From positions 1 through 64,000 of the forward strand of contig JAQBYI010000009.1 in assembly GCA_027622655.1 (NCBI GenBank): a DNA stretch of 64,000 bases, in the 5' to 3' direction. Positions 43,613 to 51,845 of the stretch are shown in pieces. The position numbers were made by a program, and so were the translations under genes. This DNA is from Gemmatimonadota bacterium. Lineage in GTDB: Bacteria; Gemmatimonadota; Gemmatimonadetes; Gemmatimonadales; Gemmatimonadaceae. Within the stretch, counting starts at the first letter, position 1. Every line of letters begins with the position of its first letter. Below the pieces are notes generated by a model that worked only from the letters and a program-made list of their open reading frames with translations, made no database searches and was not told the origin of the DNA.

Positions 43613-44680
43613 ATGCGCAAGTCCGAGCTGGTCAGCGGTGCAGGATTGATTGCGATGCTGGCGTTGTCGCCTCAGGTGTCCGGAGCGCAGCAGCCATACG
43701 AGTGGCGCGACTCGCTCGTCTTTCACACGTTCTCCATCGCGGCCATTGACCCGCGCACCGGCGAAGTCGGCGTCGCCGTCACGACCCGCGTGCCGTGCGT
43801 TGGCAACGGCGTGCCGTGGGTGCGCAAAGGAATCGGTGCGGTTGCCACTCAGGCCAGCACCCGCACCGAATACGGCAACGAACTCCTCGACGCGATCGCG
43901 GCGGGCGAAGCGCCCGATGCCGCACTCAAACGACTCCTCGCCGCCGACAGCAGCTTCCAGGCACGACAGGTTGGTGTGATCGGAATGGACGGCCGTACCG
44001 CGCAGCATACCGGAACCCGGCCGAACGCCTGGGCGGGTCACCGCGCGGGCACCAACTACGTGACGCAGGGCAACGTGCTCGTCGGCCCCGAAGTCATCGA
44101 CGCCGTTGCGCGATCGTTCGAGGCAACGGAGGGGTCCCCGAGGCATCTCGCCGACCGGCTGATTGCCGCGCTCGACGCGGGCCACGAAACGGGCGGTGAC
44201 AAGCGGCACGGCAACCGGCAATCCGCTGCCGTGATCGTCGCCGATTCCCGGCCGGGTACGTCGCGCCGCGCCGACGGTGTCACCGCTAACATCAACGTGT
44301 GTGAGAACGCCGAGCCCGTTGCCGAGTTGCGCCGCATCTACGACAACATTTCGCAGACGCTCGGCTACCGCACGCTCCAGCAGTATTCGGGCGGCGACGT
44401 GGTGCAGTTGAAGGTCATGCTCAACGCGCTCGGCTTTTACCAAAAGGGTGCCACCGTCGATCCGCGCGCACCTGGCGCCAATCAGTTCACGCCCGAGACG
44501 GTGACGGCGGTCGATCAGTTTCGAGCGAGCGAAAAAATGGGCACCCCACAGACAGGCGGATCTCCGGCAGGGCTCGTCGATAGTGAAACGGCCGCGCGCC
44601 TCTGGGCGGCGCTCGAGCGTGCCGGCAAGGCGAACGATGTCAGGCGGGCCCTGCTCGATTTGACTGCGGTTCGGCGATAA
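43613..44680 (+). CDS. Exported DUF1028 Ntn-hydrolase-like protein with peptidoglycan-binding-like tail
   Basis: The 355-residue protein has a signal peptide ending near 'VSGAQQ'. The DUF1028 domain (about 35-230) shows 'HTFSIAAIDPRTGEVGVAVT', 'GIGAVATQASTRTEYG', 'IGMDGRTAQHTG' and 'GNVLVGPEVIDAV', a fold of the Ntn-hydrolase superfamily. The C-terminal about 80 residues ('VVQLKVMLNALGFY', 'FTPETVTAVDQFR') look like the peptidoglycan-binding domain found on longer DUF1028 proteins. It is predicted to act in the envelope; the substrate is unknown. AGGAG lies 8 nt before the ATG. Confidence 0.82.
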   Translation: MRKSELVSGAGLIAMLALSPQVSGAQQPYEWRDSLVFHTFSIAAIDPRTGEVGVAVTTRVPCVGNGVPWVRKGIGAVATQASTRTEYGNELLDAIAAGEAPDAALKRLLAADSSFQARQVGVIGMDGRTAQHTGTRPNAWAGHRAGTNYVTQGNVLVGPEVIDAVARSFEATEGSPRHLADRLIAALDAGHETGGDKRHGNRQSAAVIVADSRPGTSRRADGVTANINVCENAEPVAELRRIYDNISQTLGYRTLQQYSGGDVVQLKVMLNALGFYQKGATVDPRAPGANQFTPETVTAVDQFRASEKMGTPQTGGSPAGLVDSETAARLWAALERAGKANDVRRALLDLTAVRR

Positions 44681-44768
44681 GGTTCGACCGGGTGTCCCGC
44701 TGGAGCGGGACGTCCGGGTTGGCTACCTGTTCACTCGCTGGCGACTTTCACGACCGGAACGGTCCAAA

Positions 44769-46313
44769 ATGGAACGACGCGATTTTCTGAGCGACGTGGC
44801 GATGTACTCGGCGCTGTGCACGGGCCTCCCCAATGCGTGGCGCGTGACGGCGCGGCCGAGTCTCGCCGGCGACCCGTTCACCCTTGGCGTGGCGTCCGGA
44901 GACCCGACGCCGACCGGTGCGATGATCTGGACCCGGCTCGCACCAGAGCCGCTCGATCCTGACGGCGGAATGGGTGGGCAGCGCACGAACGTGGCGTGGG
45001 AGGTCGCCGAGGACGAGCAGTTCGCGCGCATTGTGCAGAAAGGCCGCGCCACCTCCGTGCCCGAACTTGGCTACTCGGTGCACGCCGACGTTTCGGGGCT
45101 CGCTAGCGATCGGTGGTATTTCTATCGCTTCACCCTGCAGAACGGGTCGAGTCCGGTGGGTCGGCTGCGCACCGCTCCGGCGGCTGGCGTGATGACGCCG
45201 CTGGTATTCGGATTCGTCAGCTGTAACCACTACGAGCAAGGTTACTACACGGCGTTCGACCACCTCGCTCGCGAAGGCCAACTCGATCTGGTAACACACC
45301 TCGGCGACTACATCTACGAAACCACCGGCGTGGACGGGCGAACCCGCAAGTACGCAAGTTCCGAAGTGCGAACGCTGGACGATTACCGGGTCCGCTACGC
45401 CCAGACCAAGACCGACCCGATGCTCCAGGCTGCTCACGCGCGGGCGCCGTGGGTTGTCACGTGGGACGACCATGAGGTGGACAACAACTACGCCGGTCTC
45501 ATTGGCGAGAACGAGATGGAATCGGAAGACCAGATGCGCGTACGTCGCGCAGCGGGATACCAGGCTTGGTGGGAGCACCAGCCGGTGCGCGTTCCTCGCG
45601 CTCGGAACTGGAGCGACCTCAACATCACCCGCAGGGTCGAGTGGGGCGGCCTTGCCGCATTCCACGTGCTCGACACGCGCCAGTACCGGAGCGATCAGCC
45701 GTGTGGTGACCGCGGCCAGCCGGTTCCGTGCGGCGATTGGGGCGATCCCACGCACACGTTGATGGGCGCGCAGCAGGAGAAATGGCTCGACGACGGAATG
45801 GCCGCGTCGCGCGCGCGGTGGCAGGTACTGGCGAACCAGGTCCGAATCATGCCGTTTGACGACAATCCCGGACCGGTCGCTCAGTACTACATGGATTCGT
45901 GGGCCGGGTATCCGGCTGCTATCGACCGACTGATGAAGACGATCGGTCGGCACGCGCCCAACCGGACAGTCGCACTCACCGGCGATATCCACTCGAACTG
46001 GGTGAACACGCTCCACACGCGGTACGATCGACCTGACGCGCCGACAATCGCGGCGGAGTTCGTCGGGACGAGCATCAGTTCCGGCGGCGACGGCGCCGAC
46101 GCCTTCGGAAGTTGGAACGACGGTACCCGCGCGGCCAATCCGCAGTGCATATGGCACAATGGGCGGCGCGGCTACGTGATGTGCTCGGTCGGGGCGGAGG
46201 AGTGGGCTACGAGCTACCGGACCGTGCCGTACGTGTCGAAAGTGGGCGCACCTATCGAGACGGCCGCCAGGTTTTCGATCCGGAATGGCAAGCCGGGGAT
46301 CGAACGTACCTGA
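44769..46313 (+). CDS. phoD: Tat-exported PhoD-like alkaline phosphatase
   Basis: The 514-residue protein begins 'MERRDFLSDVAMYSALCTGL', a twin-arginine signal, then 'FTLGVASGDPTPTGAMIWTR', the typical PhoD N-terminal domain. The catalytic domain has 'FVSCNHYEQGYYTAFDHL', 'THLGDYIYE', 'TWDDHEVDNNYAG' and 'LTGDIHSNW', the Fe/Ca ligands of PhoD phosphodiesterases/alkaline phosphatases. It is predicted to scavenge phosphate in the periplasm. No Pho box is recognised upstream. It is monocistronic. Confidence 0.9.
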   Translation: MERRDFLSDVAMYSALCTGLPNAWRVTARPSLAGDPFTLGVASGDPTPTGAMIWTRLAPEPLDPDGGMGGQRTNVAWEVAEDEQFARIVQKGRATSVPELGYSVHADVSGLASDRWYFYRFTLQNGSSPVGRLRTAPAAGVMTPLVFGFVSCNHYEQGYYTAFDHLAREGQLDLVTHLGDYIYETTGVDGRTRKYASSEVRTLDDYRVRYAQTKTDPMLQAAHARAPWVVTWDDHEVDNNYAGLIGENEMESEDQMRVRRAAGYQAWWEHQPVRVPRARNWSDLNITRRVEWGGLAAFHVLDTRQYRSDQPCGDRGQPVPCGDWGDPTHTLMGAQQEKWLDDGMAASRARWQVLANQVRIMPFDDNPGPVAQYYMDSWAGYPAAIDRLMKTIGRHAPNRTVALTGDIHSNWVNTLHTRYDRPDAPTIAAEFVGTSISSGGDGADAFGSWNDGTRAANPQCIWHNGRRGYVMCSVGAEEWATSYRTVPYVSKVGAPIETAARFSIRNGKPGIERT

Positions 46314-46446
46314 CACGGCGCCCCCTCTCAGGGGGGCCAGCAAAAAGGCGGACCAAATCGTATGTTCTCTAATGAATGAGCCGGGACGCCCCGTCAGGCG
46401 CCGTATTGCCCGGTACGTTGAGTTCACACCCCTATCCATTCGCCAA

Positions 46447-49400
46447 ATGCACCGGATTATCAGCCGTTGTTCGATCGCCGTCGCACTACTGGCCGTGGTG
46501 GCCACGACGTCGAGCGCCCAGACCCTCGACTCGGCCAGCACAGCGGGACTACGCTGGCGTCAGGTGGGCAACGCCAACTTCATGGGCCGCTTGTCCGACG
46601 TGGTCGGCATTCCGGGCCCGTCCAAGACGCTCTTTGTTGCCGCCGCTGGCGGCGGAATCTGGAAGAGCACCAACAACGGGACGACGTGGCGTCCGGTGTT
46701 CGACGACAAGCGGATCATCTCCATGGGGATGCTCGCCATAGCGCCGAGCGACACGATGCAGGTGTGGGCTGGCACGGGCGAACCGAATTCGCGCAACTCG
46801 ATTGAGCCGGGCGGCGGTGTTTACAAGTCCACCGACGGCGGCATCACGTGGGCGCTGATGGGTTTGGAAAAGACACAGCACGTTGGCGGGATCGCGGTAC
46901 ATCCGACGAACCCGAACGTTGTCTATGTCGCCGCGCTCGGCGCGACGTGGAATTCGAATCCGGAACGTGGCGTCTACAAGACGTCGAATGGTGGTCAGAG
47001 CTGGCAGCTCGTGAAGTTCATCAGCGACAAGGCCGGCTTCGTGGATGTCGATCTCGATCCGCGGAATCCCGACGTCGTGTGGGCATCGGCGTGGGAGCGC
47101 GTGCGCACGCCATACTCGCTGAAGTCAGGCGGACCAGGTTCCGGCCTCTGGAAGTCGACAGACGCCGGCGCAACGTGGACCGAGGTCAAAGGCAACGGCT
47201 GGCCAGCCGGAACGAAAGGACGAATCAGGCTCGACATTGCACGGTCGAACCCAGACGTCATGTACGCGATGGTCGAGGCCGCGCGTCCTTCGGCGGACGG
47301 CAGTTTCACACCTGAGCGCAGCCCTCCGGACAACGGACTCTATCGCTCGACGGACGGTGGCCGGACGTGGGAGCAGATGAACAACATCAATACGCGCCCG
47401 TTCTACTATTCAAACGTCGCCGTGGACCCGAAGAACGCGGACCGCGTCTACTTCTCGAGCACGCAGCTGATGGTTTCCGATGATGGCGGCAAAACGTCGC
47501 AAGCTGCCGCCCAGGGCGTTCACATCGACGATCACGCCATCTGGATAGATCCGAGTGACACCGAGCGCTGGGCGCTCGCCAACGACGGCGGCATCGCCAT
47601 CACGATGGACCGGGGCGGGAATTTCATCCAGGGCCAGAATCTTCCCATCGCGCAGTACTACGAAGTCAGTTACGACATGCAGATACCGTACTACATCTGT
47701 GGTGGCGCGCAGGACAACGGTACGTGGTGCGGACCGAGCCGACGAAAGTCGCCCGTTCCGAACTCGTACTGGTACACCATCGCGGGCGGCGACGGATTTT
47801 ACTCCGCGCAGGATCCTACCGACCCGAATATCGTTTACGCCGAATCGCAGGGCGGAAACGCGTCGATGCTGAATCTCAAAACGGGCGAGCGTCGCGGTTT
47901 CTCGAAACCCAGCTGGCAGCCGCAGTATCGGATGTGGGATGATTCGATGGCGGTGATCGCCGGTGATCCGCTGAGGCCGATGTCGCGGGCCACCAGGGCC
48001 GCCGTAGACCTGCTCCGAGCGAAGCAGAAGCAGGACTCGGTTGATCTCGACATGCGATACAACTGGAACTCGCCGTTCTTCCTGTCGCCGCACAATCCGA
48101 AGGTCATCTACTTCGCCGGCAACCGGGTGCTCAAGAGCAGCGACCAGGCCATGAGTTTTCACATCGTCTCGCCTGACCTGTCGAAGAAGCTGCAGGCGAA
48201 GATGGACACGGCCAACATCTGGACGGGCGGCGTGACCGTGGACGCCACGGGCGCCGAACGGTACGGGACGATCGTCGCGCTCGCTGAATCGTACGTAAAA
48301 CCGGGCCTGCTGTTCGCCGGCACCGACGACGGCAATGTCTGGAAGTCGCCAAACGATGGAGGCGCGTGGGAGAATCTGTCCAGTCGTTTCCCTGGACTTC
48401 CCAACGAGTTGGGCGTCTCGAGGATTGAGCCCTCGCACTTTGACACACTTACGGTCTATGTCACGTTTGACAACCACCGGCACGGCGACTTTACGCCGTA
48501 CGTGTACGCGTCGAATGACGGCGGCAAGAGCTTCAAGTCGATCGCGGCCGGTCTCCCGAACGACAGTCCGGCCGACTATCTCCGCGTTATCCGCGAAGAT
48601 GTGAAAAACCCGGACTTGCTGTTCGTCGGCAGCTCGCTCAGCGTGTATTCGTCGCTCGATCGCGGCGCGACCTGGACGAAGTTTGCTTCGAACCTGCCGT
48701 CGGTACCCGTCTATGACCTGAAGATCCATCCCCGCGATGGCGAGCTGATCGCGGCAACACACGGGCGCGGGTTCTGGATCGTTGACATTACTCCGCTCCA
48801 GCAACTCACGACGAAGACGATGGCTGCGAGCGTCACGCTCTTCGCGCCGAACACGGCGTATCAGTGGGCCGAGGCGCCGACGCTCGCCGCGAGCGGCAAC
48901 GGAAACGCTCAGCTCTTCTTTGCGACGCCGAGCCCGCAATACGGCGCCGCGATTTCGTACCGGATCGGCGCCGGCCAGTCGGGAAGCGCCCGGATCTACA
49001 TCACCGACGTCACCGGCGATACGATCGCGAACCTCACCGGACCCGCCACGGCTGGCCTGCATACTGTCACGTGGGGATTCAACGGCAGCCGTCGCGTCGT
49101 GGCGCCACCGGCCGTGCTCTCGTCAGGCCAGCGTCGTGACAGCCTGCTGCGCGCCGCACGGGCGCCGACAGTGCTCGATTCGCTTCAGAAGGCGAAGTAC
49201 GACACCTCCGCGATTTCGCGCGTACGCGAGTTACTCACACCTCCGGACTCTGCCGGTGCTGCCGGTGGACGTGGTGGACGTGGTGGACGTGGTGGTGGCG
49301 GTGGCCGCGGTGCCCAGACTTGTCACATGCCGCTCACGCAGTGGGAGCCGTTCTGCGCGCGTCCCGCTGAGTCGGCCGGAGGCGGCGGTGGCGGCGGCCG

Positions 49401-49743
49401 GGGCGCCGCTGGACCGATCGGCGGCGAGAGCGCAGCGGTTCGTCGAATCTTCGATATTATCGGAATCAGGCTGACCGGCGGTGGCGGGCGGGGCGGCGGT
49501 GGCGGTGGCGGCTTCGGCGGCGGTGCAGGCGGCTTCACTGCGAGCACCGGCGACTATATGATCACGCTGGTTGTTGGCGGTCAGACGCACAAGCAGAAGT
49601 TGCGCGTAGAAGACGTCGGAGCAACGGCGGGGTTCAGCTCCTCCGGTGGCCCCTTCGGTGGTCCCTTCGGTGGTCCCTTCGGTGGCCCCGGGCGCAACAA
49701 CGAATCGGCCTCCTCACCTCTGGCGCGCGCGCTGCGCAAGTAG
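46447..49743 (+). CDS. Secreted BNR/VPS10-like beta-propeller protein with Gly-rich tail
   Basis: The 1098-residue product starts at ATG 46447 (signal 'RCSIAVALLAVVATTSSAQ'); ATG 46372 would also be possible. Asp-box/BNR repeats such as 'GGGIWKSTNNGTTW', 'GGVYKSTDGGITW', 'NGLYRSTDGGRTW' and 'VYSSLDRGATW' build two propellers over about 35-800, as in sortilin-like and 'glycosyl hydrolase'-labelled proteins. The C-terminal 250 residues contain Gly/Arg tracts (GGRGGRGGRGGGGGRG), a short beta domain and PFGGPFGG repeats. No catalytic residues can be assigned. It lies 9 bp before the cytochrome c gene. Confidence 0.82.
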   Translation: MHRIISRCSIAVALLAVVATTSSAQTLDSASTAGLRWRQVGNANFMGRLSDVVGIPGPSKTLFVAAAGGGIWKSTNNGTTWRPVFDDKRIISMGMLAIAPSDTMQVWAGTGEPNSRNSIEPGGGVYKSTDGGITWALMGLEKTQHVGGIAVHPTNPNVVYVAALGATWNSNPERGVYKTSNGGQSWQLVKFISDKAGFVDVDLDPRNPDVVWASAWERVRTPYSLKSGGPGSGLWKSTDAGATWTEVKGNGWPAGTKGRIRLDIARSNPDVMYAMVEAARPSADGSFTPERSPPDNGLYRSTDGGRTWEQMNNINTRPFYYSNVAVDPKNADRVYFSSTQLMVSDDGGKTSQAAAQGVHIDDHAIWIDPSDTERWALANDGGIAITMDRGGNFIQGQNLPIAQYYEVSYDMQIPYYICGGAQDNGTWCGPSRRKSPVPNSYWYTIAGGDGFYSAQDPTDPNIVYAESQGGNASMLNLKTGERRGFSKPSWQPQYRMWDDSMAVIAGDPLRPMSRATRAAVDLLRAKQKQDSVDLDMRYNWNSPFFLSPHNPKVIYFAGNRVLKSSDQAMSFHIVSPDLSKKLQAKMDTANIWTGGVTVDATGAERYGTIVALAESYVKPGLLFAGTDDGNVWKSPNDGGAWENLSSRFPGLPNELGVSRIEPSHFDTLTVYVTFDNHRHGDFTPYVYASNDGGKSFKSIAAGLPNDSPADYLRVIREDVKNPDLLFVGSSLSVYSSLDRGATWTKFASNLPSVPVYDLKIHPRDGELIAATHGRGFWIVDITPLQQLTTKTMAASVTLFAPNTAYQWAEAPTLAASGNGNAQLFFATPSPQYGAAISYRIGAGQSGSARIYITDVTGDTIANLTGPATAGLHTVTWGFNGSRRVVAPPAVLSSGQRRDSLLRAARAPTVLDSLQKAKYDTSAISRVRELLTPPDSAGAAGGRGGRGGRGGGGGRGAQTCHMPLTQWEPFCARPAESAGGGGGGGRGAAGPIGGESAAVRRIFDIIGIRLTGGGGRGGGGGGGFGGGAGGFTASTGDYMITLVVGGQTHKQKLRVEDVGATAGFSSSGGPFGGPFGGPFGGPGRNNESASSPLARALRK

Positions 49744-49752
49744 AGACGAACG

Positions 49753-50316
49753 ATGCGAATGAATCGAGCGGTTGCCGGGTTGGTTGCTTTTCAGGCGTTC
49801 GCCGCCTGCGCGTCAGGAGCGGTTAGCGGCGGTCCGCCAGCCGCTCCTGCAGTGGCGCCCGCCGCGGCTCCGGCGGCGACTCCGCCGCCGGCGGCCGCCG
49901 TGGTTGCGATGCCTATGCCCGTTGCCAGCGGACCGGTGACCACCCTTTCCGGTGTGTACAGCGCGCGACAAGCCACGCGTGGTGAGGCGGTGTTCCGGAG
50001 CTCGTGCCTCGAATGCCACGTCCCGACGGACTACACGGATGACGCCTTTGCGTCGAGGTTTGTCGGTGGTACCGCCTACGACATGTATGAGCAGATTCGT
50101 TCGTCCATGCCTCAGGAGAACCCCGGCAGCCTTACGAACGCGCAGTACACCGATCTCGTGGCTTACCTGTTTCAGCTCAACCGACTTCCTACGCGGGCAA
50201 TCGATATGCCCGCGGTCGTTGACTCACTCAAGGCCATCAAGGTCGAGGCGAGGCCTCCGTTCCAGCACCTGACTCAAGGAGCGCGCAAGCATCATGGATC
50301 GTCGCACATTCGTTAA
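49753..50316 (+). CDS. Exported monohaem c-type cytochrome
   Basis: The 187-residue protein has a lipoprotein-like signal ('LVAFQAFAACASG') and a long Ala/Pro-rich linker (about 20-65). The haem motif is C-L-E-C-H in 'SSCLECHVPT' near residue 87. The distal Met is probably in 'RSSMPQENPG'. It matches cytochrome c/PQQ-dehydrogenase-associated electron carriers. It overlaps the FAD oxidoreductase gene by 23 bp, so I infer that it accepts that enzyme's electrons in the periplasm. Confidence 0.88.
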   Translation: MRMNRAVAGLVAFQAFAACASGAVSGGPPAAPAVAPAAAPAATPPPAAAVVAMPMPVASGPVTTLSGVYSARQATRGEAVFRSSCLECHVPTDYTDDAFASRFVGGTAYDMYEQIRSSMPQENPGSLTNAQYTDLVAYLFQLNRLPTRAIDMPAVVDSLKAIKVEARPPFQHLTQGARKHHGSSHIR

Positions 50317-51748
50317 GGTCGCTGGCACTGGTGCTGGTCTGGTCGGTGCAGCCTCGCGCGGTGGCGCACTCGAGCCCGGTACTATCGGCGCGCCGGGGAA
50401 AGCACCGGCACAGTCGCGCGGACTGCCCGACGTCATTGTCGTCGGAGCGGGATCGTTCGGCGGATGGACCGCGCTCAACCTGCAGATGCAGGGCGTCAAA
50501 GTCCGGCTGATTGACGCGTGGGGGCCGGGTAACTCGCGGTCCACGTCGGGCGACGAATCCCGCGGCGTACGCTCCAGTTACGGCGACCGCCGTGGCGATC
50601 AGGCGGCCCAGTGGGGCGCCTGGGCCAAGCGTGCCATGGGCAAGTGGCGCGACTGGGACGCGACTTGGGGCCGCGAAATGAAGATCCAGCTCTACTTCAC
50701 GACCGGCGACCTGATGATGCGCGGCACCAACGACGCGTTCATCAGGAACAACCGTGCGATGTGGGACAAGATCGGAGCCAAGTACGACGTGTTGACCAAG
50801 CAGGAAGTGGCGGACCGCTTTCCGCAGTTCCAGATCGACGACATGGAGTACTTCCTCTACGAGCCCGAAGCGGGAATGGTGCGCGCGAGGCGCTCGTGCG
50901 AGGCCGTGGTGGGCGTGTTCAAACAGTTTGGCGGCGAGCTGCAGATCACTCGCGCCTGGCCGACCACGCAGAGCGGCGGCAAAATGGCCGCGCTCCAGAC
51001 GTCGAGCGGTGAGTTGCTGAGCGCCGGGAAGTACCTCTTCGCGTGCGGACCGTGGCTCGGCAAAGTGTTTCCCACGTTGCTGGGCCCGCGAATGCGCACG
51101 CCGATGGGTAGCGTCTACTATTTCGGCGCGCCGGCCGGGGAAAACCGGATGCAGCATCCGAATTGTCCGACCTTCAATTATCCGGGTTCCACGGGATGGC
51201 CCGCGCTGCCGGACGACAACAGTGGATTCCGGGTGCGCGCTGGCGGCGGTGCACAGGGCACGGATCCGGATATCACGGAACGGATTTTCAGCAAGGAAGC
51301 GATGCAGCGCACGGTCGATTTCGTGAACCTGCGCTTCCCCTTGCTCAAGAACGCGCCGGTTCTGAGGTCGCACTCGTGCCATTACGAGAGCGGCTCGGGC
51401 GGCAACTTCATCGTGGACAAGCATCCCGACATGGACAACGTCTGGATACTCGGCTCTGGAATGTCGGAGGGTTTCAAGTTTGGCCCTGTGCTCGGTGAGT
51501 ACGCGGCGAATCGCATGCTTTGCCAGGACAAGGAGCCAGAACTCGCGGATTCGTTCCGTATTCCCCTGCAGAAGTATGCCGTCGCAGACCAGTCTGGTTT
51601 CGGTGGTCCCGGCGGCGGTGGGCGCGGTGCGAACGCGGCTGGTCGCGGCGGCAGGGCGGGCGGCCGTGCCGCCGCTCCTGCTGGGCCGCCGCAGCCGTAT
51701 TCGTCGCGGGAAGTTTCCGGGACTTTCGGCGAGACTTCGTGTTCGTAG
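50294..51748 (+). CDS. Tat-exported FAD-dependent oxidoreductase (DAO family)
   Basis: The 484-residue protein starts 'MDRRTFVKVAGTGAGLVGAA', a twin-arginine signal. The Rossmann motif is 'VIVVGAGSFGGWTALNLQ' near 47-64. The sarcosine-oxidase-like layout continues with 'TSGDESRGVRSSYGDR', 'FACGPWLGKVFPTLLG' and 'GSGMSEGFKFGPVLGEYAAN'. It is predicted to oxidise an amine or amino acid in the periplasm. The preceding overlapping cytochrome suggests a respiratory acceptor rather than oxygen. The C-terminus carries a Gly/Arg/Ala-rich tail (GGPGGGGRGANAAGRGGRAG) unusual for the family. Confidence 0.86.
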   Translation: MDRRTFVKVAGTGAGLVGAASRGGALEPGTIGAPGKAPAQSRGLPDVIVVGAGSFGGWTALNLQMQGVKVRLIDAWGPGNSRSTSGDESRGVRSSYGDRRGDQAAQWGAWAKRAMGKWRDWDATWGREMKIQLYFTTGDLMMRGTNDAFIRNNRAMWDKIGAKYDVLTKQEVADRFPQFQIDDMEYFLYEPEAGMVRARRSCEAVVGVFKQFGGELQITRAWPTTQSGGKMAALQTSSGELLSAGKYLFACGPWLGKVFPTLLGPRMRTPMGSVYYFGAPAGENRMQHPNCPTFNYPGSTGWPALPDDNSGFRVRAGGGAQGTDPDITERIFSKEAMQRTVDFVNLRFPLLKNAPVLRSHSCHYESGSGGNFIVDKHPDMDNVWILGSGMSEGFKFGPVLGEYAANRMLCQDKEPELADSFRIPLQKYAVADQSGFGGPGGGGRGANAAGRGGRAGGRAAAPAGPPQPYSSREVSGTFGETSCS

Positions 51749-51845
51749 TTGCGTGACCGTCGGCGGCAGCCTGGCACTCGCCGCTTGCCGCCGGTCAGGG
51801 TCCGCGTTGCAGAGGTGGGGTATTTCAACTGACGGGAACTTGCGA

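Noticed and set aside
43233-43620. Frames through the 9-bp repeats giving Val-Val-Pro or Asn-Asn-Arg runs
   Set aside because: All frames stay open because the unit is a multiple of three and lacks stops; there is no ribosome binding site or conserved flanking protein.
46320-46337. GCCCCC/GGGGGGC hairpin after phoD as terminator
   Set aside because: The stem is good but no T-run follows on the plus strand; A residues follow instead, so it is not a convincing intrinsic terminator.
44748-46541. 597-codon minus-strand frame
   Set aside because: It is antisense to phoD, whose catalytic motifs are clear.
47410-49062. 550-codon minus-strand frame
   Set aside because: It is antisense to the BNR/VPS10 gene; the composition is that of a GC-rich shadow.
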